Counted from the stretch's first letter, positions 17,011-25,989 are shown. The stretch: DNA of 64,000 bases from Dellaglioa algida DSM 15638 (GCF_001434695.1 NZ_AZDI01000002.1:1-64000), one strand, 5' to 3'. A program made the numbers and translations. The notes: generated from the letters alone by a model not told the origin.

Positions 17011-17403
17011 ATGAAAAAAGTAATTACTTATGGAACCTTTGATTTATTACACAAGGGACATGTGCGAATTTTACAACGTGCTAAAGCAATGGGTGATCAT
17101 TTAACAGTATGTATCTCAACGGATGAGTTTAACGCAATTAAAGGCAAAAAAGCTTATACGTCATATGAAGATCGTAAATTTATTTTAGAAGCAATTAAGT
17201 ATGTAGATGAAGTGATTCCGGAAACTGAATGGGATCAAAAAATTGGTGATGTCGTTGATAATCATATTGATACGTTTGTCATGGGCGACGATTGGAAAGG
17301 TAAATTTGACTTTTTAAGTGATTATTGTGAAGTTGTTTATTTACCAAGAACAGATGGTATCTCAACGACTAAAATCAAGAAAGATTTAGGCATGAATCTA
17401 TAA
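17011..17403 (+). CDS. tagD: Glycerol-3-phosphate cytidylyltransferase TagD
   Basis: A 130-residue enzyme making CDP-glycerol from CTP and glycerol-3-phosphate, the donor for teichoic acid polymerases. The whole chain is one cytidylyltransferase domain: TYGTFDLLHKGHVRIL contains the HxGH-type nucleotide site (HKGH), and RTDGISTTKIKK is the ISTTxI signature. Length matches B. subtilis TagD. An in-frame ATG at 16996 overlaps the SD (GAGGGAG), so the second ATG at 17011 is chosen. It is flanked by two TagF/TagB-type transferases that would use its product. gpsA later in the window supplies glycerol-3-phosphate. Confidence 0.95.
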   Translation: MKKVITYGTFDLLHKGHVRILQRAKAMGDHLTVCISTDEFNAIKGKKAYTSYEDRKFILEAIKYVDEVIPETEWDQKIGDVVDNHIDTFVMGDDWKGKFDFLSDYCEVVYLPRTDGISTTKIKKDLGMNL

Positions 17404-17441
17404 AAAAAGACGTAAAATATGAAAATATTTTGCGTCTTTTT
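17404..17441 (+). terminator. Terminator of tagD
   Basis: The stem (left arm 17404-17420, right arm to 17441) has a GAAA loop and ends in a T-run. It lies only about 20 nt before the next start codon, so read-through may be regulated. Confidence 0.8.
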
Positions 17442-17459
17442 AGCGAAAGGAATTAAAAA

Positions 17460-18686
17460 ATGCATAAAATAAAGGTAATTGTTAAGAAAGTCATCAATAA
17501 AAATATTATTAAGCGAATTGGTCGTCAAGTTTTAATAATATTGAATGATATTATGATTAAATTTCCTATTAAAAAAAATCAAATTATATTTGAAAGTTTT
17601 AACGGACGAGATATTAATGATAATCCGATGGCTATTTATAAACAGGTTAAAGCTGACATGGGCACAGAAATAGATGGGCTTTATTTTAGCGTTAAACCAG
17701 GGGTCTACCAAACGTTAAAAGAACAATACCCAGATATCAAGCTGCTGAAGCGATTTGGTGTTAAGTGGACCATCAAAATGGCGAGAGCAGATTTTTGGGT
17801 CATTAATTCGAGATTACCAATCTGGTGGTTAAAAAATAAAAAGACGACGTATATTCAAACGTGGCATGGAACACCGTTAAAACATCTGGCTCTTGATATG
17901 GATAATGTGACGATGCCAGGTACAACAACCAAAAAGTACCATGATAATTTTAAAATTGAAACGGCACGTTGGGATTATTTAATTGCGCCTAATCAATATT
18001 CAAAAATAATTTTTGAACGCGCATTTGCATTTGAAAATAAATCGTTAGACATCGGTTATCCAAGGAACGATATCTTATATACAAACAATAACGAAAAAGA
18101 GATTAAGACTCTGAAAAAAACTTACTTGGGAAATGAAAATGCGAAAGTTATACTCTATGCGCCTACATGGCGTGATGATAGTTTCTACCGTGAAGGCGTC
18201 TATAAATTTAAATTAGCTTTTTTGTTTGAAGAATTCTTTAAACATGTGTCTGATGATACGATTTTAATTATGCGCCCACATTATTTGGTTAAGAATAGCA
18301 TTGATATTAGTGGGTTTGAAGATCGTGTCAAGATTATGGCAGATGAAAACATTACCGAGTTGTACCTAATGAGCGATATGTTGATCACTGATTATTCTTC
18401 AGTTATGTTTGATTTTGCTAATTTAAATCGTCCGATGCTGTTTTATTGTTATGATTTGGATCATTATCGTGACGAACTTCGAGGATTCTATCTTGATTTT
18501 GAATCGGAAGCACCAGGACCAGTCATTCAAACAGAGGCAGATTTCTATAAACAATTGGACATCTATACCGAAAATAACCAATATCCCGGTTACGAGAAAC
18601 GATTTAAAGCATTTCAAGATAAGTTTATTGAGTGGGATGATGGGAAAGCATCACAAAAAGTTTCTGATATTATCTTAGGAAAGTAA
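17460..18686 (+). CDS. CDP-glycerol glycerophosphotransferase, TagB/TagF-like
   Basis: A 408-residue peripheral membrane enzyme with one glycerophosphotransferase domain. A basic amphipathic N terminus (about 1-35) could hold it at the membrane. The catalytic and CDP-glycerol-binding motifs are TWHGTPLKHL (about 131-140), GYPRNDIL, LYAPTWRDD (about 230), MRPHY and ITDYSSVMFDFA (about 307-318). It may be the priming (TagB) or chain-extending (TagF) transferase; length alone does not decide. GAAAGGAA precedes the ATG. It shares its motif set with the C-terminal domain of the 12219 gene, so the locus encodes two such domains. Confidence 0.88.
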   Translation: MHKIKVIVKKVINKNIIKRIGRQVLIILNDIMIKFPIKKNQIIFESFNGRDINDNPMAIYKQVKADMGTEIDGLYFSVKPGVYQTLKEQYPDIKLLKRFGVKWTIKMARADFWVINSRLPIWWLKNKKTTYIQTWHGTPLKHLALDMDNVTMPGTTTKKYHDNFKIETARWDYLIAPNQYSKIIFERAFAFENKSLDIGYPRNDILYTNNNEKEIKTLKKTYLGNENAKVILYAPTWRDDSFYREGVYKFKLAFLFEEFFKHVSDDTILIMRPHYLVKNSIDISGFEDRVKIMADENITELYLMSDMLITDYSSVMFDFANLNRPMLFYCYDLDHYRDELRGFYLDFESEAPGPVIQTEADFYKQLDIYTENNQYPGYEKRFKAFQDKFIEWDDGKASQKVSDIILGK

Positions 18687-18722
18687 GTATGTTCATCTGA
18701 AAAGGAGAACATGCTTTTTATT
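18685..18722 (+). terminator. Terminator of the TagB/F-like gene
   Basis: A 10-bp stem (18685-18694 with 18707-18716, one G-U pair), followed by T-rich sequence. Confidence 0.7.
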
Positions 18723-18765
18723 TTTTTAAATATAATGACCAATAGACCGGATAAGATGTTAATTT

Positions 18766-18793
18766 TTGGTGATTAATGGTAAAATTATATAAG
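18766..18793 (+). promoter_or_regulatory. Candidate promoter of the TagH-like gene
   Basis: TTGGTG at 18766-18771, 16-bp spacer, TATAAG at 18788-18793. Confidence 0.4.
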
Positions 18794-18851
18794 CGTAATT
18801 GTGTACAGGTTGTTGTGAAACAAAATAATTGAGTGACTTAATGGTGGTAAA

Positions 18852-20306
18852 ATGGAAGACTATAAAATTCGATTAGAGTACGTTACAAAAGGTATCAAAA
18901 GTAAGAAAAATCGAAAAGTAGATAAAGACTCGAAAGATGTTTATTGGGCATTAAGGGGAATCTCTTTCGATATTTATCGTGGCGAATTTTTTGGTATTAT
19001 TGGAATGGGTGGTTCGGGGAAATCTACCTTATCTGAAATTCTTGCCGGAAAAGCAAAACAAACGACAGGATTTTTAACAATGGCCGGAAATACGACGATT
19101 GTCTCGTATGAAACCCAACTGAGACGGGATAAGACAGCTGTCCAGAATATTCAGGATGCAATTACTGATTCAAGTATTGATTATAAAAATAGTGATCAAA
19201 CGTTAAGTAACGTTTTGAAGTTTGCTGATTTAGGTGTCTTAAAAGAAAGTAAGATTGAGGACTATTCGCCTGATATGCGTGCGCGAGTTGAATTGGCAAT
19301 GGCCTTTTTTATTGAACCCGATATTATTATTTTGGATGGTGTTTTATCAGCACTTGATGATATTTTTTATCAGAAAACTGTTGATAAGATTAAAAGCTTA
19401 CAAACTGAGGGTAAAACGTTTGTCCTTGCCAGCCAAGATTTACAACAAATGGAATTTTTAACGAATAGAATTGCATGGATCCAGAATGGTCAACTAATGG
19501 ATATTGGCGAATCAGAGAATGTCGTTATGAGTTATTTGGATTTCGTTGCCTGGTATGATGGACTAACTGACGAAAAACGAACTGAATATGATAAAGAACG
19601 TGATGCTGAACGTAAATCATTTAATGTAGAGGCATTATATACACAGTATAAAGAAACGCATTTTGATCCCGATATGCCCCGTTCAGTTGAATTGCGGCGG
19701 CGAGAAGCATTTTATAACGGGCAAGCGTTTGATAATGCAAAATATGAATCAAAAAAGAAAAAGAAGAAAAACCATAGTAAATTGGCTTTAGTGTTGATTG
19801 GCATCTTAATTTTGGCAGTTGCGGGGACAGTTTCCGCAAAGTATATCCAAACGAATAATGCTAAACAAGAGTCCATATCGGTTGATAGTCGGCAAAAATC
19901 ATCTATCAAGGTGAAAGAATTAGCCATTGCCAAGTCAATTAGTGCATCCGATGTGTCAAAAAAAGGAGCAGATTCTTCTAAAAAAATTGCCTCAATTAAA
20001 GCGGCCAGTAGTTCTTCGGTAAAACAAAAGAACGAGTCTATCGCTCGGGCCGAGGCGGCCAGGGTGTCTGAAGCGGCCAAGGTATCATCCGAAGAGGCGG
20101 CTAGTTCCGAGTCCGTAAAAAAGGAAAGCTCTGAGAAGAAAGAAAGTATCAGTAAAATTGATACAAAAACAGTTGAAATTGGCGATGGCGATAGCTTATC
20201 AAGTATTGCGACTGATAATGATACAACCAGTGATAAATTAATGGATATTAATAGCTTATCGTCAAATCTTTTACACATAGGTCAAAAAATAAAAGTACCT
20301 AAATAA
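18852..20306 (+). CDS. TagH-like ABC ATPase domain with degenerate catalytic motifs, fused to a membrane helix and LysM domain
   Basis: A 484-residue protein. Residues 1-250 resemble TagH, the ATPase of the teichoic acid exporter. Walker A is intact (GMGGSGKST, 51-59). The signature reads YSPDMRAR (138-145) instead of an S-G-G/S-S-G type. Walker B is IIILDGVLSALDD (158-170) with Gly163 where the catalytic Glu belongs. The switch His is replaced by Gln195 in ASQDL. A Lys-rich cluster (301-310) leads into one membrane helix (about 311-329), a Ser/Lys/Glu/Ala-rich linker (335-435) and a LysM fold (about 440-483, GDSLSSIA). No TagG permease is adjacent. It could be a pseudo-ATPase that regulates or anchors the exporter; this is inference. 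Confidence 0.8.
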   Translation: MEDYKIRLEYVTKGIKSKKNRKVDKDSKDVYWALRGISFDIYRGEFFGIIGMGGSGKSTLSEILAGKAKQTTGFLTMAGNTTIVSYETQLRRDKTAVQNIQDAITDSSIDYKNSDQTLSNVLKFADLGVLKESKIEDYSPDMRARVELAMAFFIEPDIIILDGVLSALDDIFYQKTVDKIKSLQTEGKTFVLASQDLQQMEFLTNRIAWIQNGQLMDIGESENVVMSYLDFVAWYDGLTDEKRTEYDKERDAERKSFNVEALYTQYKETHFDPDMPRSVELRRREAFYNGQAFDNAKYESKKKKKKNHSKLALVLIGILILAVAGTVSAKYIQTNNAKQESISVDSRQKSSIKVKELAIAKSISASDVSKKGADSSKKIASIKAASSSSVKQKNESIARAEAARVSEAAKVSSEEAASSESVKKESSEKKESISKIDTKTVEIGDGDSLSSIATDNDTTSDKLMDINSLSSNLLHIGQKIKVPK

Positions 20307-20330
20307 ATATGAGTTAACTCGGAGGAAGTT

Positions 20331-20960
20331 ATGAAATTAAGAACTAAAGTAATTGTTAGTATTGTTGTCGTTGTGTGTGTTGGTGGTGGGACAATCTTAG
20401 CCAGTACAAAATCTGGTCGAGATATGGTCGAATGGGTAGCTAGTCGCGGTCAGGTTGGGTCGGAATCTCAACAAAAAAAGGAATACGCCGAACAACAAAA
20501 ATTAGCTGAGGCAAAATACGGAGAAGATAAAAAAAGCTCTAGTTCAGAATCTAAAAAAGAAAAACCAAAAAAGAAAAAAACCGAATCAAAAGAAAGTAAA
20601 AAATCATCAACAAAAACGTCTTCGTCATCATCTAGTTCTGATATTGATACAGATACAATAACAGTTGTTTATGGTGATTCATTATCATCCATTGCGGCTA
20701 ATCATGGTATGTCAGTGAAGGCGCTGGTCTCATTGAATGATATGGAAAATACGACATTAAGACCCGGTCAAGTACTCAAAGTTGTTGCTGGAAGTGGTCG
20801 TGCATACGCGTCAAGCTCTGACACAACGAGTTCAGATACAAACACGGATACAGAAACGTATACTAATACAAGATCTGATAACACAACAACGACTTCAGAT
20901 TCTAACTCAACGGCAGATGCATCAAGTTCAAGTAGCGATACGACAACAGATAATCAATAA
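20331..20960 (+). CDS. Secreted or membrane-anchored LysM-domain protein
   Basis: A 209-residue protein. An N-terminal signal or anchor segment (about 7-27, VIVSIVVVVCVGGGT) is followed by a Lys/Glu/Ser-rich linker (about 45-100), one LysM domain (about 105-147, VVYGDSLSSIAANHG to LRPGQVLKV) and a Ser/Thr/Asp/Asn-rich tail (about 150-209). LysM binds N-acetylglucosamine-containing wall polymers. No catalytic domain is present, so a wall-binding accessory role is likely. It lies 24 nt after the TagH-like gene with SD CGGAGGAAG, so the two are probably one transcript. The two LysM motifs share GDSLSSIA, which suggests common origin. Confidence 0.8.
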   Translation: MKLRTKVIVSIVVVVCVGGGTILASTKSGRDMVEWVASRGQVGSESQQKKEYAEQQKLAEAKYGEDKKSSSSESKKEKPKKKKTESKESKKSSTKTSSSSSSSDIDTDTITVVYGDSLSSIAANHGMSVKALVSLNDMENTTLRPGQVLKVVAGSGRAYASSSDTTSSDTNTDTETYTNTRSDNTTTTSDSNSTADASSSSSDTTTDNQ

Positions 20961-21043
20961 GTATTTCGAGCGTTAGTTATTAATTAGTGTATACTATTTG
21001 GTAAATTAAAAATAAATGTAAATGAATTGGAGCGGATGAGTAA

Positions 21044-22384
21044 ATGAGTTCAGATCCTGGTCACGAATTGCTGCTGCAGCTGTTATTATTAGTCATATTA
21101 ACGTTAATTAATGCCTATTTTTCAGCTGCAGAGTTAGCAGTAGTTTCAGTAAATCGTAATAAAATTGAAGCAGAGGCAAAGGCCGGAGATAAAGGTGCAA
21201 TAAGAATTCTCAGTATTTTGAATAATTCAACGTCATTTTTATCAACTATTCAAATCAGTATTACTTTTGCTGGTTTCTTGTCTTCAGCTTTTGCAGCAAC
21301 GGCTTTAGCCAAATATGTTGAACCGTTGTTTGGAAATGCAGTTTGGGCACACGACGTTGCCGTGATTGTTGTGACGTTGATTTTGTCTTATTTTTCACTT
21401 GTATTGGGGGAGCTATACCCTAAACAATTGGCATTACAAATGCCAGACAAAATTGCTAGGGCAACGACTGGACCCATTCAAGTGATTGCGATTGTATTCA
21501 AACCATTTAACTGGTTATTGTCAATCTCACTCCTTGCTCTAGAAAAAATAACACCGATTAAATTTAACAAAAATGATACGGAAGTTATTAGCCGACAAGA
21601 AATAGTGCATATGATTCAAACAGGTGAAGAACGTGGTGCCATTGATTCAGATGAATATGAGATGATGGAAGGGGTAATTTCGTTACACACGAAGTTGGCC
21701 AGAGAAGTCATGGTTGCCAGAACCGATGCGTTTATGATCGATTTACAAAATGATAACGATCGAAATATTGATGCCATTTTAAATCAACCATTTTCCCGTG
21801 TGCCGGTTTATAGTGATGACAAAGATAATGTCGTCGGAGTCGTTCATATTAAAAATCTACTTAAGTCAGCTAGAGAGTATGGATTTGAGCGAATTACATT
21901 ACGTCAAATTATGCAAGAACCGATGTTTATTCCGGAAACAATGGCTGTCGATGATTTATTATTTGAAATGAAGAAGACACATACGCAACTGGCTATTTTG
22001 CTGGATGAATACGGTGGGGTTGTTGGATTAGTAACAATTGAAGATTTAATTGAAGAGATTGTTGGCGATATTGATGATGAATCTGATAGTCCTGATAATA
22101 CATTGAGAAAAATCAATGCTCACGAGTACATTGTACAAGGACGTATGACGCTTGATGATTTTAATGATGAATTCAATTGCGATATCCATATGAAAGATGC
22201 AGATACAATCGCTGGATTTGTTCTAACTGAGTTAGGTCGAATTCCTGATGACAATGAACAGCTACAAGTTACTCTTGATAATGGGTTAATTCTTGAAACA
22301 GAAAAGATGGATGGTTCCCGATTGGTGGAACTTAAAGTAATTATTCCAACTGCCGTTTCAACGGATGAACCAAAAGATAAATAA
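21044..22384 (+). CDS. CNNM/CorC-type membrane protein (hemolysin C family): DUF21, CBS pair, CorC_HlyC
   Basis: A 446-residue protein. The DUF21/CNNM membrane domain (about 10-200) has four helices, including SAAELAVVSVNRNKIE after the first. A tandem CBS pair follows (about 215-335) with VMVARTDAF and the second repeat LAILLDEYGGVVGLVTIEDL, then a C-terminal CorC_HlyC domain (about 350-435). Members handle Mg2+ or related cation efflux and sense nucleotides through CBS; the hemolysin name is historical. GGAGCGG precedes the ATG. Monocistronic, ending at a terminator. Confidence 0.9.
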   Translation: MSSDPGHELLLQLLLLVILTLINAYFSAAELAVVSVNRNKIEAEAKAGDKGAIRILSILNNSTSFLSTIQISITFAGFLSSAFAATALAKYVEPLFGNAVWAHDVAVIVVTLILSYFSLVLGELYPKQLALQMPDKIARATTGPIQVIAIVFKPFNWLLSISLLALEKITPIKFNKNDTEVISRQEIVHMIQTGEERGAIDSDEYEMMEGVISLHTKLAREVMVARTDAFMIDLQNDNDRNIDAILNQPFSRVPVYSDDKDNVVGVVHIKNLLKSAREYGFERITLRQIMQEPMFIPETMAVDDLLFEMKKTHTQLAILLDEYGGVVGLVTIEDLIEEIVGDIDDESDSPDNTLRKINAHEYIVQGRMTLDDFNDEFNCDIHMKDADTIAGFVLTELGRIPDDNEQLQVTLDNGLILETEKMDGSRLVELKVIIPTAVSTDEPKDK

Positions 22385-22397
22385 CAAACAGTCAGAT

Positions 22398-22442
22398 AAT
22401 AAGGTTGGCAGAACTCCAAAGGCTCTGTTGACCTTATTTATT
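22398..22442 (+). terminator. Terminator of the CNNM-type gene
   Basis: A stem of AATAAGGT and CAGA with their complements, separated by a small internal loop (22398-22412 with 22424-22438), followed by T-rich sequence. Confidence 0.75.
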
Positions 22443-22453
22443 TTACGTCGAAG

Positions 22454-22481
22454 TTCATTATCATTTATGATAAACTATAAG
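22454..22481 (+). promoter_or_regulatory. Candidate promoter of prfC
   Basis: TTCATT at 22454-22459, 16-bp spacer, TATAAG at 22476-22481, then SD AGAGAGG before the ATG. Confidence 0.45.
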
Positions 22482-22506
22482 TAATATGTTTTAGAGAGGA
22501 CAAAAA

Positions 22507-24084
22507 ATGAATACAGAAGAATTAGAAACTCAAGTAAAAAAACGCCGAACGTTCGCGATTATTTCTCATCCCGATGCCGGTAAAACAACGATTACTGAAC
22601 AATTACTTTTATTTGGTGGGGTAGTTCGTTCTGCCGGAACCGTTAAAGGTAAAAAATCAGGTACTTTCGCAAAATCCGATTGGATGGAAATTGAAAAGAA
22701 ACGTGGAATCTCTGTTACAAGTTCAGTGATGCAATTTGATTATGACGATAAACGCGTTAATATTTTGGATACACCAGGACATGAGGATTTCTCAGAAGAT
22801 ACGTACCGAACATTGATGGCCGTGGATTCTGCAGTCATGGTAATTGATTCTGCTAAAGGGATCGAACCCCAAACAAAGAAACTATTCCAAATCTGTAAAA
22901 TGCGTGGTATTCCTATTTTTACGTTTATTAATAAAATGGATCGTGATGGCCGCGAACCGCTTGATTTGATGGCCGAATTAGAAGAAGTCTTGGGTGTAGA
23001 ATCTTACCCAATGAACTGGCCAATTGGAATGGGTAAAGGATTAAAAGGATTGTATGATATTTATAATCACCGAATTGAACTTTACCAAAAAGAAGATAAA
23101 GGTATTAATTATGTCGACTTAAATGATGCCGGCGAAATTGAAGGCGACCATCCTTTAAAAGAAGATAGTATCTATCAAGAAGTGTTAGATGAAGTGGAAT
23201 TATTAGGCGATGCTGGTAATACCTTTGATGAAGCTAAAATTGCAACAGGGGACTTAACACCCGTCTTCTTTGGTTCAGCTTTAACTAACTTTGGGGTTAA
23301 AACTTTCTTAGATATTTACCTAAACTATGCGCCGGCACCACAAGAACATAAAACAATAGAAGAAACATTGATTGAACCTACTAATGAGCATTTTTCCGGA
23401 TTCGTTTTCAAAATCCAAGCTAATATGAATCCTAATCATCGTGATCGAATCGCATTTATTCGGATTTGTTCAGGAGAATTTGAACGTGGAATGGATGTTA
23501 AGTTAGCACGAACTGAAAAGAAAATGCGCTTATCAAATTCAACACAGTTTATGGCCGATTCACGTGAGGTTTTAGAATCAGCTGTGGCAGGTGATATTAT
23601 TGGGTTATATGATACGGGTAATTTCCAAATTGGTGATACAATTAGCAACTTGAAAAAACCAATTACGTTCGAAAAATTACCTCAATTTACGCCTGAATTG
23701 TTTATGAGTGTCAACGCTAAGAATGTGATGAAACAAAAATCATTCCATAAAGGCATTCAACAATTGGTTCAAGAAGGTGCCGTTCAATTGTACAGAAGTT
23801 ATAATACTGGTGATTATATTCTTGGTGCCGTTGGTCAACTTCAATTTGAAGTATTCCAATTCCGAATGTTAAACGAATATAACTCAGAAGTTATCATGAC
23901 ACCAATGGGATCTAAGACGGCCCGTTGGATTGATCCTGAGCAATTAGACGAAAAAATGTCCAGTTCTCGTAACTTACTCGTTAAAGATCGACAAGACTTA
24001 CCATTATTCTTATTCGAAAATGCATTTGCAGAACGATGGTTCGCTGATAAATATCCAGACGTTAAATTAACTTCAAAACTATAA
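22507..24084 (+). CDS. prfC: Peptide chain release factor 3
   Basis: A 525-residue translational GTPase that recycles RF1/RF2 after peptide release. The G domain (about 10-275) carries SHPDAGKTT (G1), [14 protein letters not shown] (G3) and [11 protein letters not shown] (G4). Beta-barrel domain 2 and the RF3-specific C-terminal domain follow, with [19 protein letters not shown] and [13 protein letters not shown]. The length is the family norm. It is separately transcribed, with an AGAGAGG SD and a downstream terminator. Confidence 0.96.
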   Translation: MNTEELETQVKKRRTFAIISHPDAGKTTITEQLLLFGGVVRSAGTVKGKKSGTFAKSDWMEIEKKRGISVTSSVMQFDYDDKRVNILDTPGHEDFSEDTYRTLMAVDSAVMVIDSAKGIEPQTKKLFQICKMRGIPIFTFINKMDRDGREPLDLMAELEEVLGVESYPMNWPIGMGKGLKGLYDIYNHRIELYQKEDKGINYVDLNDAGEIEGDHPLKEDSIYQEVLDEVELLGDAGNTFDEAKIATGDLTPVFFGSALTNFGVKTFLDIYLNYAPAPQEHKTIEETLIEPTNEHFSGFVFKIQANMNPNHRDRIAFIRICSGEFERGMDVKLARTEKKMRLSNSTQFMADSREVLESAVAGDIIGLYDTGNFQIGDTISNLKKPITFEKLPQFTPELFMSVNAKNVMKQKSFHKGIQQLVQEGAVQLYRSYNTGDYILGAVGQLQFEVFQFRMLNEYNSEVIMTPMGSKTARWIDPEQLDEKMSSSRNLLVKDRQDLPLFLFENAFAERWFADKYPDVKLTSKL

Positions 24085-24133
24085 ATTAGAGCGTGATACT
24101 AAATTAGTGTAACGCTTATCATATGGTACAGAT

Positions 24134-24188
24134 AAAGCATTTCATGAGTTAAGACGAGTATGATTAGTCTTACAGTGAGGTGCTTTTT
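24134..24188 (+). terminator. Terminator of prfC
   Basis: A long interrupted stem (24134-24145 with the region ending at 24186, plus an inner TAAGAC/GTCTTA helix), ending in five T. Confidence 0.65.
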
Positions 24189-24237
24189 AATTTCATAAGA
24201 ATTAAGTATTCGTCGCAACCAGTTTGTTTCTAAAAAT

Positions 24238-24284
24238 AAAAATAATCGTTTCCCAGTAGTTCATGCAGGGAAGCGATTATTTTT
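24238..24284 (-). terminator. Terminator of the minus-strand membrane protein gene
   Basis: A 17-bp stem (24238-24254 with 24268-24284, one G-U pair) that overlaps the stop codon at 24277-24279 and gives a T-run on the minus strand. Confidence 0.8.
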
Positions 24285-24882
24285 CATCAATGAAATCTGC
24301 GTCATCTTTGCTAATTAACTTTTCTTTAATGGCAGGAGATTTTTTGATTAGAAAATAAGTATAAAAAAGGCTTGAAAATCCAGTCAATGCCCAAACAGAC
24401 CAGGATGTATTACCGACGTCACTAAATCTAAATGCTGACATCAAGTCCCTAAGTACTTCAGCGTAAAGTTCCTTAAAACTGTGATCAATTGAAAAAGCTT
24501 CATTTGTTAGTAGGTATCCAACGGATAATTGAACAATTAGAATTAAGCACCAACCAATTAGGTAGTGTAGACCACCTTTAGCCATTGTACGATGCGTATA
24601 AATTTTTTGTTCTGTACCGTCATTATCTCGATAATATAACTGTGTAGCATTTACAATTCTTACTAATGTAAATTTTGCTTGATAAAAACCAATGATAAGG
24701 CTAAAAATAATGATTAAAATTAAAATAAACAAACTCATCGAAGAAAATTTAAACTGATTGATGAGTTGATATAAAGAAAATGCCGGCATAAAAATATAAT
24801 TAATTCTTTTAACGGCACCATAAGCAAATTGCTCTCGGATGAAGTAAGCAATTACGAAGATGGTAATTAATTGTTCGATGAT
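24277..24882 (-). CDS. Membrane protein of unknown function; ATG at 24789 or a longer form with a non-standard start
   Basis: I do not recognise this gene. From the first ATG (24789) it is 170 residues, with three clear hydrophobic helices (about 19-38, 77-95 and 130-148) and a charged C-terminal tail. That ATG has no Shine-Dalgarno. The same frame is open upstream for 31 more codons and encodes another helix (EQLITIFVIAYF). AGGAG at 24893-24889 lies 6 nt before two consecutive ATC codons (24882-24877). No ATG, GTG or TTG exists in that frame before a TAG. A 201-residue product from an AUC start, or a mutated ATG, would explain this. It follows the MucBP-like gene on the same strand and is probably co-transcribed with it. 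Confidence 0.6.
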   Translation of the reverse strand: MIEQLITIFVIAYFIREQFAYGAVKRINYIFMPAFSLYQLINQFKFSSMSLFILILIIIFSLIIGFYQAKFTLVRIVNATQLYYRDNDGTEQKIYTHRTMAKGGLHYLIGWCLILIVQLSVGYLLTNEAFSIDHSFKELYAEVLRDLMSAFRFSDVGNTSWSVWALTGFSSLFYTYFLIKKSPAIKEKLISKDDADFIDEK

Positions 24883-24903
24883 GCAACACTCCTAACAAGT
24901 CTG

Positions 24904-25989
24904 TTAATTTAATGAATATGGGATTTTGATATAGGCTTCATCAATGAAACCACCACCTTCTAATTCAAACCAAACGTTACTGGTTGATGATTGTAATTCA
25001 TTTACTAAGATAACCTGAGTGTTATCCATTACGTTTTGTAATTTTTTACCGTAGGGTTCAGCAAAAATGGATACTGATTTACCGGGTATATAGTCAATAA
25101 AAGCAGGGCGGTTAATTTTTTTTGTTATAAAGTTATCACTTTCTTTTTCAGGTAGTACAGCATATTCTGGCTGATCTACGAGGTGCACGTTCGATGTATT
25201 TTCCAACCACTGATTACCACCCATGCCGTACCAAATAGTGCCGGAGTTAGTTTCAATTTTCTCGAATACTTGTAAAATACCGCCGGCCGGTAGGAAAGAA
25301 GCATAAAAGTTACCATCAGGTAAGTCATAACAACGGGTACGTTCCGTAATTTGAATAAAGGCATCAATTTTATCGACCGTTCGCCAATTGAGATTGCGGT
25401 AATAGTAGTAGATGGTCTGTTGCTCTTCCGTAAAAGTACCGTAACTTGTTTTTGAGGCGCGGAGTAAGTTGAACCCGGGAATGTTTACTGGATCATATGT
25501 AAATGGTTCATGTAAATGGCCTCGTAATAAAGTTGGCGAACCAATAAGATAACCACCGTCGATATCTTGATTATAAATCCAAACGGCAGCACCATGTTTC
25601 TTTTCGTAACTTAAAATAATAGCGCCATAACTCTCAACAAAGGTACTGGTAAAACCTGAGATGCCAACTAAATTATAATCATTAATTGGTTCAAATTGTA
25701 TTCTTAAATCACTACCTTTTGTTCCACTGATTATTTGGGGACGCAATAAATCATCATTATTTTGGTCTTTGTAATAAATAATCATTGTTGCATCAGACAC
25801 TGATGCTGGTAAAAAAGTCTGTTCTTCAACAACTTCTTGTCTTTTTGGCTTAGTGGTTTCCTGTTTATGGGTCATTTTAGGATTAAATGTGAATTGGATA
25901 TCGGTAGTGGAATCGGGTTGCTCAGTTTTTGTGAAAACTGATAACACATTCCGGAAGAAATCTCTTAAGGCGATTTTAAACAGCTCCAT
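24904..25989 (-). CDS. MucBP-like repeat protein without signal peptide
   Basis: A 361-residue protein. The N terminus (about 1-20) is amphipathic, not a signal peptide, and there is no LPXTG-type anchor. Two MucBP-like modules follow (about 65-125 and 135-200): IIYYKDQNNDDLL to GISGF, and WIYNQDIDGGYLIG with LRGHLHEPFTYDP and IPGFNLL. The C-terminal half has two SH3-like or GW-like stretches (about 215-280 and 295-358). MucBP modules usually sit in exported mucus-binding proteins, so an apparently cytoplasmic version is odd. TATAAT lies at 26009-26004 on the minus strand, implying a leader of only about 10 nt with no SD. The function is unknown. Confidence 0.7.
   Translation of the reverse strand: MELFKIALRDFFRNVLSVFTKTEQPDSTTDIQFTFNPKMTHKQETTKPKRQEVVEEQTFLPASVSDATMIIYYKDQNNDDLLRPQIISGTKGSDLRIQFEPINDYNLVGISGFTSTFVESYGAIILSYEKKHGAAVWIYNQDIDGGYLIGSPTLLRGHLHEPFTYDPVNIPGFNLLRASKTSYGTFTEEQQTIYYYYRNLNWRTVDKIDAFIQITERTRCYDLPDGNFYASFLPAGGILQVFEKIETNSGTIWYGMGGNQWLENTSNVHLVDQPEYAVLPEKESDNFITKKINRPAFIDYIPGKSVSIFAEPYGKKLQNVMDNTQVILVNELQSSTSNVWFELEGGGFIDEAYIKIPYSLN

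Noticed and set aside
19712-20278. A 188-codon open frame on the minus strand opposite the TagH-like gene
   Set aside because: It lies opposite the low-complexity Ser/Lys/Glu linker, has no SD and overlaps a gene with clear domains. It is a by-product of codon bias.
21044-22384. Hemolysin or toxin
   Set aside because: The DUF21-CBS-CorC_HlyC architecture is that of CNNM-type cation transporters; the hemolysin label is historical.
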